A stretch of DNA of 64,000 nucleotides from Acinetobacter pullicarnis (lineage in GTDB: Bacteria > Pseudomonadota > Gammaproteobacteria > Pseudomonadales > Moraxellaceae), in contig NZ_VCMZ01000001.1 of NCBI RefSeq assembly GCF_006352475.1, forward strand, positions 3,038,001 to 3,102,000, read 5' to 3'. The notes beneath the pieces were generated by a model. It was given only the letters and a program-made list of their open reading frames with translations, had not been told where the DNA came from and did not search any database. Each line of letters starts with the position of its first letter. Position 1 is the stretch's first letter. The translations under genes were made by a program, and so were the position numbers. Positions 8,989 to 18,491 of this stretch are shown piece by piece.

Positions 8989-10194
8989 CTACGCTTTTTT
9001 CATACCCATTTTAAAACCAGTAAGCGAGCCATTTAAAATCACATAGGCAATTAATCCAATAATTAGACCCCAAAATGCCCCACCAATTCCAAACAAGTTA
9101 ATATTTGCAGTGGCAGCTAAAAATGTAATTAATGCTGCCTCTCTGGTTTTCGGCTCAGCCAAAGCATTTGCCAAGCTCCCACCGATGGTGCCGAGTAATG
9201 CCAAGCCCGCCAAGGTCATAATAAAAGTTTCAGGTAAGGCCATAAAGATGGCAGCAAAGGTTACCCCAAACAATCCAACCAGTATATAAAATAGCCCTGC
9301 CACAATACCGGCAATCCAACGTTTTGATGGGTCTTCATGCGACTCTTTTCCAGTACAAATTGCAGCAGTAATCGCAGCCAAATTAAAGGCATGTGAACCA
9401 AATGGTGCCATCAGCAATGAACCCAAACCGGTTACGGTGATAATCGGATTGGCACTGGTTTTAAAGCCATCATTGCGTAAAACCAACATGCCAGGCATAT
9501 ATTGCCCAGTTAAGGTAATTAAAAATAATGGCAATGCCACACTCAGCAAGGCATTAAAAGAAAATGTTGGCATCGTAAATACTGGGGTCGCAAAACTTAA
9601 TTGCACGCCAGATAAATCAATCCGTGTTTGCAGCAGCAATAAAATAATGCCCAATAATAAAATACCGACCACCGCATACCGTGCAGTAAAACGCTTCAAT
9701 ACAATATAAACCAAGACCAATAATCCGACCAATATAGGATCGACCGTCATACTGCTAAATGCACCAATGCCAAATTGCAATAAAATCCCTGCCAATAACC
9801 CCGCAGCAATACTGGCTGGAATAAAGCGAATCAGTTTTTCAAAATAGCCAGACCACCCCAATAGCACAAATGCAGCAGCAGACAGTAAATATGCTCCAAT
9901 CGCTTCAGAATAGGGCACAGCAACCAGTGCGGTGACCAAAAATGCGGCCGCCGGGGTTGACCATGCGGTGATAATCGGTGCACGTGCCCACCAACTTAAA
10001 ATAATGCCAGTAATCCCCACCCCAATCGAAATCGACCAGACCCAAGAGGCCGTGAGTTCAGGGCTTAACCCTGCCATTTTTGCCGCCTGAAATACCAAAA
10101 TAAAGGTGCCGCCATAATTGACAATCACCGAGATGAGGCCTGCCACACTTGGGTGGATCAGATCATTAAAACGCAAAGAAGAGGATGAGGACAT
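8989..10194 (-). CDS. BenE-family benzoate/H+ symporter-like transporter
   Basis: A 401-residue polytopic membrane protein whose length and features match the BenE family. These include SVAGLISVIVNYGGTFILVF near the N-terminus, WSTPAAAFLVTALV, and the later FGSHAFNLAAITAAICTG, a strongly conserved BenE stretch. BenE imports aromatic acids with protons. No benzoate catabolic genes are nearby, so the true substrate may differ. It is divergent from a MocR-type regulator that starts 108 bp away and may control it. Confidence 0.88.
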   Translation of the reverse strand: MSSSSSLRFNDLIHPSVAGLISVIVNYGGTFILVFQAAKMAGLSPELTASWVWSISIGVGITGIILSWWARAPIITAWSTPAAAFLVTALVAVPYSEAIGAYLLSAAAFVLLGWSGYFEKLIRFIPASIAAGLLAGILLQFGIGAFSSMTVDPILVGLLVLVYIVLKRFTARYAVVGILLLGIILLLLQTRIDLSGVQLSFATPVFTMPTFSFNALLSVALPLFLITLTGQYMPGMLVLRNDGFKTSANPIITVTGLGSLLMAPFGSHAFNLAAITAAICTGKESHEDPSKRWIAGIVAGLFYILVGLFGVTFAAIFMALPETFIMTLAGLALLGTIGGSLANALAEPKTREAALITFLAATANINLFGIGGAFWGLIIGLIAYVILNGSLTGFKMGMKKA

Positions 10195-10302
10195 GTTCGG
10201 GCTTTACTCCATATTGATCGGTTGAGTGAAGATCAGAATGGCTATTGTAAAAGCACAATGGCTTGTATTACCCTACCATTTTAATCAAGATGAGCAGACC
10301 AT

Positions 10303-11772
10303 TTGTTTAAGCACTCACAACTCGAATCGGTAAAGGTCTGCTTAGTCGCCCCTCAATATGCTGCCCTTCCACGCTACGCCCGGATTCAGCGTGCCATCCG
10401 TCAATTAATTTTGGATGGCATCCTCGATGTGGGAAAACCACTCCCTGCCTCACGTGCTTTGGCCAGTTCACTTGGTGTTTCACGTGATACAGTCGAGATG
10501 GCCTACAGCCAATTACATGCCGAAGGTTTTATTGAACGACGCATTGGCAGTGGGAGTGTGGTCTCCAAAAGAGTACAACGTCTGCCAAAACGCAATACGC
10601 ACGGCACGCCAGCACAAACCCTCAGTCAACGTGGCATGCATATTTTTAAAAATGGTGGAGTTCGTGACTTTATGCAGCCGCGCCCCTTTGCACCGGGCGT
10701 TCCCGAAACACGACTATTTCCTTTACCCATCTGGGAGCGTTTACAACGGCAAGTACTCAAGGAATATGGCAGTAAAGCCTTATTGCACAGTCCACCCCAA
10801 GGTATCGAATGCTTACGACATGCCATTGCCGACTATGTCAATTTGGAACGCGGCGCACATGCAACGGCTGAACGGGTTTTGGTGCTGACCAGTTCACAAC
10901 AGGCCATGAGCTTATGCGCACAATTATTACTCGATGTAGGTGATGCAATTTTTATTGAAGATCCGCTTTATCACGGCGCACGAAAAGCCTTCGATGCGGT
11001 TGGGCTCAATTGCATTCCGATTCCAGTCGATCAAGATGGCATTTCAGTCGACCAATTACGCCAAAGTCCACATGCAGCAAAAGCGGTTTTTCTCACCCCC
11101 TCACATCAGTTTCCAACTGGGGTCACCCTATCACTCGACCGCCGTTTGGCGATGATTGAATGGGCCAGCCAGCAACAGGCGTGGATTATTGAAGATGACT
11201 ATGACAGTGAGTTCCATTATGCAGGCAAACCCACCGCTTGCGTACAGGGGCTAGATCCGCATGAACGGACCATCTACATCGGTACCTTTACCAAGTCATT
11301 GTTTCCGGGCTTGCGGATCGGCTATATGGTCTTGCCTTCTGTGTTGGTACAGCCCATGACCATCGCCCGAACCTTACTCGATGGGCATAGTGCACCGATT
11401 GCACAGCTGACCCTAGCACGCTTTATCCAAGGCGGACATTTTGGCGCATATGTGCGCAATATGCGCATGCTCTATGCCGAACGACTCAACGTTTTATTAC
11501 AGCTGATTCAACAGTATCTCAGTGATTTTGTGCAGCCAATCATTCCCAGCGGTGGTCTGCAAATCCCGTGTATCTTCCGTGGTGAATTCATTGAACATGT
11601 GCTGATTGAACAAGCTGCTCGTGTGGACATTGATCTTTTGGGGCTTAGTGGCTTACATGCCCTAAAGCCTAGCCAAGCAGGCATTTTAATGGGATTTGCT
11701 GCCTATACCACCGAAGAATTAACACTGGCTATACAGCAGTTAGCGGATATTTTTAAGCGTTTGCGTGTTTAA
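10303..11772 (+). CDS. MocR/PdxR-family regulator (GntR-type HTH fused to aminotransferase-like domain)
   Basis: A 489-residue two-domain protein. A GntR winged helix spans about residues 25-90, with LPASRALASSLGVSRDTVEMAY. A fold-type I aminotransferase-like domain follows, with Lys331 in IGTFTKSLFPGLRIGY as the predicted PLP lysine. MocR proteins sense PLP-linked ligands such as vitamin B6, GABA or taurine. No ATG lies near the expected N-terminus. The start given is a TTG at 10303, 9 bp after an in-frame TGA (10291-10293), so the frame cannot extend further. The likely target is the divergent BenE-type gene or its own promoter. Confidence 0.88.
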   Translation: MFKHSQLESVKVCLVAPQYAALPRYARIQRAIRQLILDGILDVGKPLPASRALASSLGVSRDTVEMAYSQLHAEGFIERRIGSGSVVSKRVQRLPKRNTHGTPAQTLSQRGMHIFKNGGVRDFMQPRPFAPGVPETRLFPLPIWERLQRQVLKEYGSKALLHSPPQGIECLRHAIADYVNLERGAHATAERVLVLTSSQQAMSLCAQLLLDVGDAIFIEDPLYHGARKAFDAVGLNCIPIPVDQDGISVDQLRQSPHAAKAVFLTPSHQFPTGVTLSLDRRLAMIEWASQQQAWIIEDDYDSEFHYAGKPTACVQGLDPHERTIYIGTFTKSLFPGLRIGYMVLPSVLVQPMTIARTLLDGHSAPIAQLTLARFIQGGHFGAYVRNMRMLYAERLNVLLQLIQQYLSDFVQPIIPSGGLQIPCIFRGEFIEHVLIEQAARVDIDLLGLSGLHALKPSQAGILMGFAAYTTEELTLAIQQLADIFKRLRV

Positions 11773-11932
11773 AATCTAGAATGGTGAAAGTAGTCTTATC
11801 TCAATGACAGCCTATTCGCAAAACCGTTGAGAGCATATTGACATTTCTTTGCTTATATCATTTAGGCTATTTTAGATAATAAATAACTGAGCCATTAACA
11901 TTGAGTTCAAAAATAAAAATATCACGGACATC

Positions 11933-12076
11933 ATGACTACAAATAAGTATGATTCTATATTGATGAATTCATCTCCCATAGAATACATATCTTCTCACGG
12001 CTTCTATTTAATTATTCGACTTGCAGCATTTTCTTCATATTTATACCGATTGATCTATTATATTTCACTTTGGTAG
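11933..12076 (+). CDS. Possible small membrane protein, 47 aa
   Basis: An ATG-started frame of 47 codons in the 311-bp gap between the MocR gene and the convergent pilus operon. It ends just before the adhesin stop. It has a polar start (MTTNKYDSILMNSSPIEY) and a hydrophobic, tyrosine-rich second half (FYLIIRLAAF, then YLYRLIYYISLW) that could span the membrane. The ribosome-binding site is poor and no family is recognised. The AT-rich context makes chance ORFs likely. Nothing else was seen in this gap. Confidence 0.22.
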   Translation: MTTNKYDSILMNSSPIEYISSHGFYLIIRLAAFSSYLYRLIYYISLW

Positions 12077-12083
12077 GGCGATA

Positions 12084-13184
12084 TTATTTATAATTAAGGT
12101 GAACTATCGCCTTAGCCTCTACAGTACCACCAGTAACATCCGATCCCGTCGCGATATATCTCGCATAAAATTGTTTAGTTAATGTTGTTTCTTTATTAGA
12201 AGTCCATATTGTGCCAAAATCTATTGCAGTATTAAATCTGACTTCTGCATTGTCCGCAGCATTATAGATTTTAATACCAACATCTTTTGCCGTACCTAGA
12301 TTTTTCAATATATTCGATCTATTTTCAATCTCAGCATTATCTAAAAAAACTACCTCTACTAGCTGATATCCAACGCCCGGATCACAGCTAACACTATAAG
12401 AGAAATTTGTTTTACTGACCTCATCGCCAATTTTTTTAAAACTTGTTGTAGAAACTTTTGGTAAAATAACTGTTGGATTCGCCATTCTGCAGGTTTTTGT
12501 TGCAACAGGTAAAAAGTTTATTGTTACATAGAGATCTTCTATATGATTAAGAACAATTTTTTGTCCTTCGGGTAATTCACTATACGGCCTACTATCTGAC
12601 ATATTCAATACAGCCTCACCAATATTAAGAGTTGTAGACATTGGATATGGAATTGGTGCCAGAAAAATAAAGTGAAGATTATGTAAAATTAGATCTAATG
12701 CTGATGATTTACCTAGTGCACTCCCTTGATCGATTCGAACCGCACCGTTTATCTTCTCTATATTTGTATTTGTACCTGCATAATCTCCATTCTGTAGGGA
12801 AAAGTTAATAAAAGCATGCCGGTCAAGAAAAGGGTGGCCAGTATTCATGAGACCATGATAGCTGATCCCATCAATAGTCTGCTCCCTTCGTAACGCTATA
12901 CTTTTGTTCCCGAGAACATATTGTGTGTTTTTATCCTTTGCTAATCCATCTGGTATTGTTGCTCGACAGTCAATCAGCCCAAATGCATTAATTCTATCGC
13001 TAATGCCATCCTTTGCAATATACCAACTTTTACCAGGGATTTGGGTCGTTGTAGCAGTAAATGTAGTTTGACCAAGTTTTAAATTTGGTGTAAATGATTC
13101 ACAATCACCACCTGCGTAGACAAGATGGCTTTGACTGAGAAAAAGTGAACATAGTGATATTTGAAAAAAATATTTAAATTTCAT
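12084..13184 (-). CDS. Fimbrial tip adhesin (two-domain, chaperone-usher pilus)
   Basis: A 366-residue exported protein, last gene of the pilus operon. A signal peptide (MKFKYFFQISLCSLFLSQS to about VYAGG) precedes an N-terminal domain of about 210 residues. A pilin-like C-terminal domain begins near TKTCRMANPTVILPKVSTTS and has a second Cys in YSVSCDPG. This is the FimH/PapG-like layout: lectin or receptor-binding domain plus pilin domain missing its own G strand. The start ATG at 13184 overlaps the usher stop (TAATG). An in-frame ATG at 13193 is the alternative. The receptor is unknown. Confidence 0.82.
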   Translation of the reverse strand: MKFKYFFQISLCSLFLSQSHLVYAGGDCESFTPNLKLGQTTFTATTTQIPGKSWYIAKDGISDRINAFGLIDCRATIPDGLAKDKNTQYVLGNKSIALRREQTIDGISYHGLMNTGHPFLDRHAFINFSLQNGDYAGTNTNIEKINGAVRIDQGSALGKSSALDLILHNLHFIFLAPIPYPMSTTLNIGEAVLNMSDSRPYSELPEGQKIVLNHIEDLYVTINFLPVATKTCRMANPTVILPKVSTTSFKKIGDEVSKTNFSYSVSCDPGVGYQLVEVVFLDNAEIENRSNILKNLGTAKDVGIKIYNAADNAEVRFNTAIDFGTIWTSNKETTLTKQFYARYIATGSDVTGGTVEAKAIVHLNYK

Positions 13185-15739
13185 TATTTGCATTCCACAT
13201 CAATAACCTGAAAGGCTTTGCTTGTTTTTGTTTTTTGTACTAATTTTTCGGGAGCTTCAATCTGGCATTTATATTGATTTGACTCCCCCCAAAGTACTTG
13301 AATGTCATTTTCTAGATCAACTGTATTTTCAATGAATAATTGATTTGATTGACCAAACATGCCTACAGGCTTTTGTTCAGTATTTAGAGCATACGCACCA
13401 ATTGGAATTTTCTGACCTTGATCAAACTTCACATTAAGTAAAATATTTGATGTTTTAACCGCTTTAAATTCCACCATTGTTGTACTAAAACGACGAGGAA
13501 TGACTTCTGCTTGATTCGATTTAAAATTGAGATTAACTGGTAAGTTTTTCAAATCTAAACTGACAGTATTAATTTCATATGGGGATAGATTTGAAAAAAC
13601 CGCATTACCAAAACGGTCAATTTTAGTTCCCCAAGCATTTGAAACACCAGCTCCTTTTGCCCCATCAGCATGTATGATGGTAAATGTATCTGATAAGGTA
13701 TTTGTGGCAGTCAAACCGTATCTATGTGCAACAAACGCACCACGTGCATGCATACCATATTGTGTTTGATCATTTCTCCATCCTGCAACTGCACCTAACT
13801 GCACTTGTGGTAGTTTGTAATTTATATTGGTTGATATCGATGAACTAGAATGATCATTGCTCCAATAGTTATTGGTATTTAAACCATAATTAAACTGATT
13901 ACTTTCCCCGAGTACACCACTTAATCCAAGACTTGCTGAGGTTGGCTTTCCAATTAAATCTGAATGCTGAATACTTGAATAAACACTTGCACGTTTACTT
14001 CCAAAATCAAGTGGAAGCGTAAAGCTCATATAAACTTTCTTCTCTTTATTACCTAAGAAAAGATCAGTTGCACTCTGAGATAAGCTCAGCGAGTATCCTA
14101 TTTTTTTCCAGTTATTTGAATATCCAATACTATATTGAAAAAAGTCCTTGGATGAGTTCCAATAATTATTTTTTGAGGCACTTAAATAGACTGAACCATA
14201 TTTATTTTCTTTGAGACTTTGATGCATTGAAATATTAAATTGTTGTTTAAGGCGGTAGGTTCTAAATATATTATCTATTTCTGCATTATCTAAATTATCT
14301 AAATTACGCATCGCCATTGTATTACTTAAAGTCATATACTCCCGACTTTGATACTGCGCACCTAAACTAATAGATGTACCCAATGGTGCATAATTATATT
14401 GATAAGCCGTCTGATATTTCTGTCCTGAACGTTCATTATTTGCTAATGTTGCATTACTATGTTCTACATCAAACTTTATGCCACCTAAATGTGTATTGGT
14501 ACCAACCCCTAAAAGGTAACTTTTAAATGGGTTACTGATATTAGTTCCAGCGTACAAGCTCACATAGTTGCTTAAGCCATATTCAAAGCTAAATTGTGAA
14601 ATATAATCATCTGAAATTTTATTATTTAGCTTATATTTACCTACTGCAGCACTATAGTTGAATTGCCCAATACGAATAATATTCATACTGCCTTGCAATG
14701 GCACAATAAAACTATACTTCTCCCCACCATTTTCTGTCACTTGTACGGTCAAATCACCATTATTACTAATCGCATTAAGGTCATTAATTTCAAAGTCACC
14801 AGCTGGAACAGTACGCTCGTACACCTTGCGACCATTTTGAAAAACAGTTACAAGTGCATTCGTATTGGCTACCCCTTTAATCACAGGTGCATAACTGCGT
14901 TGAGACATTGGTCGCATACCAATATCTGATGCCAATTGTGCACCCACAATTTGAGCCGAATCGATATAATATGTTTGCGTATTAAATTCACCAGCCGTTA
15001 AACGCGATTTTAACGGTAATATATCTGTTGAAACTGTATTTAAATAAGATTGATAGTCCCCAAGACTAGAACTATCTCCATTAAAACTCCCAGAATGACG
15101 AAAATTCAAACCACCTATATTAAGCCCCCCATTAAGGCTTAAATAATTACTCGTTATTTTTTCATAACCATCACTTTTACTTTGATAAGTATTGAAATCA
15201 TATCCCAAAAAAGCAGCAGTTACCCCTCGTTCAAATAGTTCTGGTGCAATATAACCAGATGGTCGATTATTTAATATCACCAAAGGCAATGACATACTTA
15301 ATGACAGTGTAGAAAGATCAGCATCATAGTAAGCATCTGGACTTAAATTTTTAATCGTTAAACATTCTACTTTAGGGAGTTGCTCTAAAATATCTTTACG
15401 TAAGTCCAAGTATTGTAATAATTTATCATCAATGCATAGTACTGCACTACGACTTGCATCTAAATGCTTAAACTGTAAGGTAAGCTGCCCTAAAGACCGA
15501 TTATTTACACTGGTCGTTAACGAATAAACACCTGCTGCAATTGCATCTGTGCTTGTAAACTTACTCAAGTCAATATCTTGACTTGATCCACCAAATAATG
15601 ATCTCGCATCAAAAGAATACAAGTGGCTTGCAGACATGCCTGAAGCTTGTAAATTTTCTAAATTTTCTCCAGCTTCTTCTGCAATGGAAATTTGCATAGA
15701 GAAAATGACTAAAGTACTTAAAAGTGATCTTTTCATCAT
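13184..15739 (-). CDS. Outer-membrane usher protein (FimD/PapC family)
   Basis: An 851-residue protein of typical usher length. It has a signal peptide (MMKRSLLSTLVIFSMQISIA), then an N-terminal periplasmic domain starting around ASHLYSFDARSLFGG. The beta-barrel has the conserved plug-proximal segment APVIKGVANTNALVTVFQNG and DLTVQVTENGG. C-terminal domains end in CQIEAPEKL and VIDVECK. The usher accepts chaperone-subunit complexes and secretes the pilus. It overlaps the chaperone gene by four bases (ATGA) and the adhesin by one base, showing tight coupling. Confidence 0.93.
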   Translation of the reverse strand: MMKRSLLSTLVIFSMQISIAEEAGENLENLQASGMSASHLYSFDARSLFGGSSQDIDLSKFTSTDAIAAGVYSLTTSVNNRSLGQLTLQFKHLDASRSAVLCIDDKLLQYLDLRKDILEQLPKVECLTIKNLSPDAYYDADLSTLSLSMSLPLVILNNRPSGYIAPELFERGVTAAFLGYDFNTYQSKSDGYEKITSNYLSLNGGLNIGGLNFRHSGSFNGDSSSLGDYQSYLNTVSTDILPLKSRLTAGEFNTQTYYIDSAQIVGAQLASDIGMRPMSQRSYAPVIKGVANTNALVTVFQNGRKVYERTVPAGDFEINDLNAISNNGDLTVQVTENGGEKYSFIVPLQGSMNIIRIGQFNYSAAVGKYKLNNKISDDYISQFSFEYGLSNYVSLYAGTNISNPFKSYLLGVGTNTHLGGIKFDVEHSNATLANNERSGQKYQTAYQYNYAPLGTSISLGAQYQSREYMTLSNTMAMRNLDNLDNAEIDNIFRTYRLKQQFNISMHQSLKENKYGSVYLSASKNNYWNSSKDFFQYSIGYSNNWKKIGYSLSLSQSATDLFLGNKEKKVYMSFTLPLDFGSKRASVYSSIQHSDLIGKPTSASLGLSGVLGESNQFNYGLNTNNYWSNDHSSSSISTNINYKLPQVQLGAVAGWRNDQTQYGMHARGAFVAHRYGLTATNTLSDTFTIIHADGAKGAGVSNAWGTKIDRFGNAVFSNLSPYEINTVSLDLKNLPVNLNFKSNQAEVIPRRFSTTMVEFKAVKTSNILLNVKFDQGQKIPIGAYALNTEQKPVGMFGQSNQLFIENTVDLENDIQVLWGESNQYKCQIEAPEKLVQKTKTSKAFQVIDVECK

Positions 15740-16458
15740 TTTATATTTTCTATATTATAATCATAGGATTGATTCGAGCCATAATCATTAATTAGATTAA
15801 CTCCCACTCGAACAGGAATAAAATTAATATTTATTTTAAATTTATCTGATGCATAAGGTGCAATCATGACAGGATCTGTATGTACAAATGTTTCTTGCTT
15901 TTCTGATTTTAAATCTAGATCATAAAAATTAATATAATAAGGACTAGGGTTATCAACTCGAATTTCTTTTGAATCTGATAAATATTTAAATTTAAGCGCT
16001 TTAAAAGCTTTTTCTTGGCCCATTTCCAACTTTACTGGACGATAAATTAATTTAAGGCGCGTACGTATTGAAACCTGCAACTTATTTTCATCTGTTTTTT
16101 CAGTTGCAACAGGTGGAATATCCAAGATATTAAACCAATATATGCTTTCACGGTCTTTCGGTAATTGATCTACATCCTTTGCTATAATTCTTATCATTTG
16201 CCCCTTCTTTGGCTCAATTTGAACCAATGGGGGTGTCAAAATAAAAGGAACTTCATTTGCATCAGGAATCGTTTTGGAATCTCCATTATCTAGCCATCCT
16301 TGAACAAGTGCTGGTACTTCCAAAGGATTAGCCAACTGTACTGTAACGGCTTGCTGGTCGGAGGGAAAGATTATTCGAGTACCAGTAACTATTACACCCG
16401 CGAAAAGGGTTTGCGAGCAAATCAATGTTATCAATGTAACCAGGAACTTAATACCCAT
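15736..16458 (-). CDS. Periplasmic pilus chaperone (PapD/FimC family)
   Basis: A 240-residue protein with a signal peptide (MGIKFLVTLITLICSQTLFA) and two Ig-like domains. The first contains GTRIIFPSDQQAVTVQLAN and the proline-rich FILTPPLVQIEPKKGQMIRI. SIYWFNILDIPP is the classic chaperone signature. The linker and second domain follow RTRLKLIYRPV. The protein donates a strand to pilin subunits in the periplasm and delivers them to the usher. It lies between pilin and usher genes on the same strand. Confidence 0.95.
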   Translation of the reverse strand: MGIKFLVTLITLICSQTLFAGVIVTGTRIIFPSDQQAVTVQLANPLEVPALVQGWLDNGDSKTIPDANEVPFILTPPLVQIEPKKGQMIRIIAKDVDQLPKDRESIYWFNILDIPPVATEKTDENKLQVSIRTRLKLIYRPVKLEMGQEKAFKALKFKYLSDSKEIRVDNPSPYYINFYDLDLKSEKQETFVHTDPVMIAPYASDKFKININFIPVRVGVNLINDYGSNQSYDYNIENIK

Positions 16459-16494
16459 TTTATAATCTCTCCCACCAAAAAAAATTTATACTTA

Positions 16495-17040
16495 TTATTT
16501 ATAAATGAAACTATAGCTAATTGATGCATTTACAGCGCCTGCACCTGCTGTATCAGTTGCATAGTAACGAGCAATATAGTTGTAATCTTTATGTCCAGGT
16601 GATACTGAAGTGATCTGATCAGCTGTGTCTTTCATTAGATCAATTGTTCGGTTGGCACCATCCAAAATTTGAATATCAACATTGGTTGCAGTACCCGTAT
16701 TAATTAATCGACCTTGCGAATTTACCTTTGCAATATCAGGCTCAAAATATGGTGTTGCAAACTTCCCTCCTGATTCGCAACCATCGCTCCCAGCATCACC
16801 TGTTAGTGCAATTGTAAATTTCATTTCACCAGCTGTTTTATTCGCATCCTTTAATTCAGAAATATTCAGCGTTGGTAGGGTAACTGTTCCTGAACTAACT
16901 CCCGCCCCACCTTCAATACTAGGTGTGCAAGTACCAGACACAAGCGATCCGCTAAAGGTAATAGAACCTTCAGCAGCATAAACAGATGATGATCCGACTA
17001 AAATGCCAATAAAGGCTAACCCAAGTTTAGTTTTATTCAT
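16495..17040 (-). CDS. Major fimbrial subunit (type 1-like pilin)
   Basis: A 181-residue exported pilin. The signal peptide MNKTKLGLAFIGILVGSSSVYA is followed by EGSITFSGSLVSGTCTPSIEG, with the N-terminal strand and first Cys. The second Cys lies in GSDGCESGGKF. The protein ends in ISYSFIYK, with the penultimate aromatic used by chaperones to recognise pilins. It is the first gene of the operon, so it should be made in excess as the shaft subunit. The only pilin-length subunit in the cluster is this one; no separate minor pilins or anchor were found. Confidence 0.9.
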   Translation of the reverse strand: MNKTKLGLAFIGILVGSSSVYAAEGSITFSGSLVSGTCTPSIEGGAGVSSGTVTLPTLNISELKDANKTAGEMKFTIALTGDAGSDGCESGGKFATPYFEPDIAKVNSQGRLINTGTATNVDIQILDGANRTIDLMKDTADQITSVSPGHKDYNYIARYYATDTAGAGAVNASISYSFIYK

Positions 17041-17623
17041 TAAGTTTTCTCACATAAAATTATTTAAATATCCTTTTATTAAGCTAACCTTTTCGTTATT
17101 CTCAACAAAGGCTGTTTATTATTTAAACCACAAATAACAGACTCTAAATATAGTTTTATATTATAAAAAAGCAAATCACCTTAAAATAAAACACCACAAC
17201 CCTTATACTACCGCCAATAAAAAAATAAAAAATAAAACCCAACCAATTTAGTTAAACTAACTAATCTATGTTTAAATAAAACAAAGATCCTACAAAAAAC
17301 ACAAATACTAAATAAATTCTAAACAATCAAAATTTACAAATAAAAATATAAAATAATTTCAAACAAAATTAACAATAAAATAAAAATAATCATTTATTAG
17401 AAGTTCATAAATCTATTATTTTTTTAAAACACATTCCAAAATATAATTATCTAGCATTAAAATACAATCAAACCATTTTAATAGTTATAAATATCAGTAT
17501 TAAAACTTTTCAATCCACTTAACATTATTATTCTTTTTTTTACAAAACCACTTTAAATTGGTAATTGCACCTTTTCATTGAAAAAAATCAATACAACCAA
17601 ATGGCTTTATTACATCTGTAGAA
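17041..17623. other. Very AT-rich non-coding gap upstream of pilus operon
   Basis: About 580 bp, dominated by A/T runs, with no credible gene. It must contain the pilin promoter and leader; a GAGAAA-type ribosome site lies just before the ATG at 17040. Such AT-rich regions are typical silencing or regulatory targets for H-NS-like proteins and often mark acquired pilus loci. The base composition is seen directly; the regulatory role is inferred. Confidence 0.6.
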
Positions 17624-17944
17624 ATGAAAAGTAACCGCATTGGAGATCTAGAAGTTCTGCCCGATTTACTGGATCAGATTCTGGAGTCAGCAGAAATTAT
17701 TGCAGTTTATGGAGATGGTACTTACGATACCAAGCAGTGCTATAAAAGCATTATCGATGTGAAGAAGAATACCTATTATTGCACCACCTAAAATGCACAG
17801 ATTTAGAGAAATTTTCTACCTTTTGCACAAACACGAAATGAGGTTATTAACCTAGTAATGAAAATTGGTATTGATGTCTGGAAAAAAGGGGGTAAATATC
17901 ATCTAGGCTATTTGGTAGAGACTAAATGCTCAGTAGATAAATAA
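17624..17944 (+). pseudogene. Decayed IS5-family transposase fragment
   Basis: From the ATG at 17624 the frame reads MKSNRIGDLEVLPDLLDQ and then AVYGDGTYDTKQCYKSIID. This resembles the catalytic D-G-x-Y-D-T region of IS5-type DDE transposases. The frame closes at a stop near 17790. The similarity then resumes in another frame with an internal stop: RNFLPFAQTRNEVINLVMKI, then IDVWKKG, then LVETKC near the conserved YHRRSLVET region. The N-terminus, the catalytic Glu region and both terminal repeats are not recognisable. This is a dead relic of an insertion event between the pilus and copper loci. Confidence 0.75.
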
Positions 17945-17986
17945 GCACAGTCACTGCGAATGCCATTCTAGAAGACAAGTAGATTT

Positions 17987-18385
17987 CTACCCCACCAAGC
18001 CCTGCTCAATTTGATTTAAAATGCTACAGTCTGGGCCATAATCACCGGCACAACATTCTGTGGCTTGTTCGAGCACCAGCACCATCTCTTGCAGACTTTT
18101 AATTTTTTGATTGAGTTCTTCGATATGTCGTAGCGCTAACTTTTTAACTTCTGCACTTTGTCGATCTGTATTTTTCCAGAGTGACAATAAATCTTTCATT
18201 TGTTCCGAAGAAAAACCTAGTTCGCGTGCATGTTTAATAAAATGTAAGGCTTTGAGGTCTTGTGCCGCATAGATTCGATAACCTGCATCAGTTCTATTGA
18301 CCGCATGAAGTAAACCAATCTCTTCATAATAACGAATCATTTTGGCAGAAATACCCGATTGCTTTGCCGCTTGCCCAATATTCAT
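17987..18385 (-). CDS. cueR: Copper-responsive MerR-family activator CueR
   Basis: A 132-residue MerR-family protein. The N-terminal helix-turn-helix contains MNIGQAAKQSGISAKMIRYY and EEIGLL. The metal-binding cysteines Cys112 and Cys120 (CCAGDYGPDC) fall at the same residue numbers as in E. coli CueR. Ser77, which marks sensors of monovalent metals, is also present. The protein senses Cu(I), Ag(I) or Au(I) and activates copA by untwisting a 19-bp-spacer promoter. It lies 106 bp downstream of copA on the same strand. Confidence 0.93.
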   Translation of the reverse strand: MNIGQAAKQSGISAKMIRYYEEIGLLHAVNRTDAGYRIYAAQDLKALHFIKHARELGFSSEQMKDLLSLWKNTDRQSAEVKKLALRHIEELNQKIKSLQEMVLVLEQATECCAGDYGPDCSILNQIEQGLVG

Positions 18386-18491
18386 ATTGATTATCCCTCA
18401 GTTCGTCGCCTAAGCAAAACTCCACCTATCTTAAGCGACGTTGAGTCTTTAATAAAAGTAATTACTTAAATAATCACAAATATTGTGACGA

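Noticed and set aside
10415..10888. 157-codon plus-strand frame inside the MocR gene
   Set aside because: The sequence is explained by the GntR/aminotransferase frame; this is a shadow of it.
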